Source: Mycolicibacter sinensis (lineage in GTDB: Bacteria; Actinomycetota; Actinomycetes; Mycobacteriales; Mycobacteriaceae). From it: 62,964 nucleotides of DNA. The notes under the pieces are model-generated. The model was not told where the DNA came from and did not search any database. It saw only the letters and a program-made list of their open reading frames with translations. How positions within the stretch are numbered: position 1 is the first letter of the stretch; each line of letters begins with the position of its first letter. The DNA is taken from contig NZ_LZIN01000014.1 of assembly GCF_001667375.1 (NCBI RefSeq), forward strand, positions 1 through 62,964, written 5' to 3'. This document shows positions 62,959 to 62,964 of the stretch, in pieces. The translations under genes and the position numbers were made by a program.

Positions 62959-62964
62959 CCCCCC
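62836..62964. other. Low-complexity G/C runs, probable contig-end error
   Basis: The last ~129 bases are runs of up to 14 G or 10 C in place of the middle of dxs. Nothing in them can be annotated. Confidence 0.8.

Overview
The window is high-GC chromosomal DNA from a mycobacterium. The evidence is a partial ESX-5 type VII secretion locus with PE, PPE and Esx genes, phosphatidylinositol mannoside and arabinan biosynthesis genes, and long stretches whose gene content and order follow, as I remember them, the M. tuberculosis blocks Rv2575-Rv2614c and Rv2667-Rv2682c. ESX-5 points to a slow grower or a close relative; I cannot name the species. There are no insertion sequences, prophages or CRISPR arrays. 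Both ends are cut inside genes (mycP5 on the left, dxs on the right), and the last ~125 bases are G/C runs that look like damaged contig-end sequence.

Layout. 1-5641 (minus): PE-PPE-esxM-esxN-espG5-eccD5-mycP5, the substrate, chaperone and membrane part of ESX-5, without eccB5/eccC5 upstream. 6123-9770: a zinc peptidase, a small catabolic divergon (class II aldolase and DapA-like lyase facing an XRE-cupin regulator) and a secreted orphan. 9843-21492: hisS, a metallo-beta-lactamase-fold hydrolase, ppiB, rel, apt, a peptide-binding lipoprotein, secF, secD with a large collagen-like insert, and yajC. 21668-25566: a Cys-rich repeat protein, gabT and ruvCAB behind an SOS box. 25667-28658: sulfotransferase, yebC, ABC1 kinase. 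28734-32235: PLP synthase genes around a thioesterase, and an alcohol dehydrogenase. 32267-38651: thrS, HIT phosphorylase, pgsA1, patA, pimA and a Nudix gene, all with overlapping ends, so PI and PIM synthesis is translationally chained to thrS. 38736-44126: accessory and redox genes, including two Cys-containing winged-helix regulators, one facing a DoxX-like gene across a three-half-site operator and one in an operon with fdxA, a membrane protein, a cupin and a nitronate monooxygenase. 44401-49697: dedA, small secreted proteins, four tRNAs and clpC2 with two tandem operators. 49871-61559: zapE, a RibD-like reductase, a TAP-like lipoprotein, aftC, msrB, a methyltransferase, the coproporphyrin-dependent haem genes chdC-hemY-hemE, a DUF3000 gene, RNase D and a PACE-type transporter, then dxs.

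The most unusual structures are non-coding: a 57-bp, two-hairpin tandem repeat present as three copies at two separate intergenic sites (about 49700-49880 and 58981-59146); paired 19-bp operators at clpC2; repeated TCTAACG half-sites before a putative Fe-S regulator; and large perfect hairpins around 39.37-40.0 kb. In proteins, the standouts are the minisatellite-encoded insert in SecD, a secreted protein built from a duplicated 25-residue Cys unit, and an Rv2672-like hydrolase in which the serine nucleophile position is glycine.
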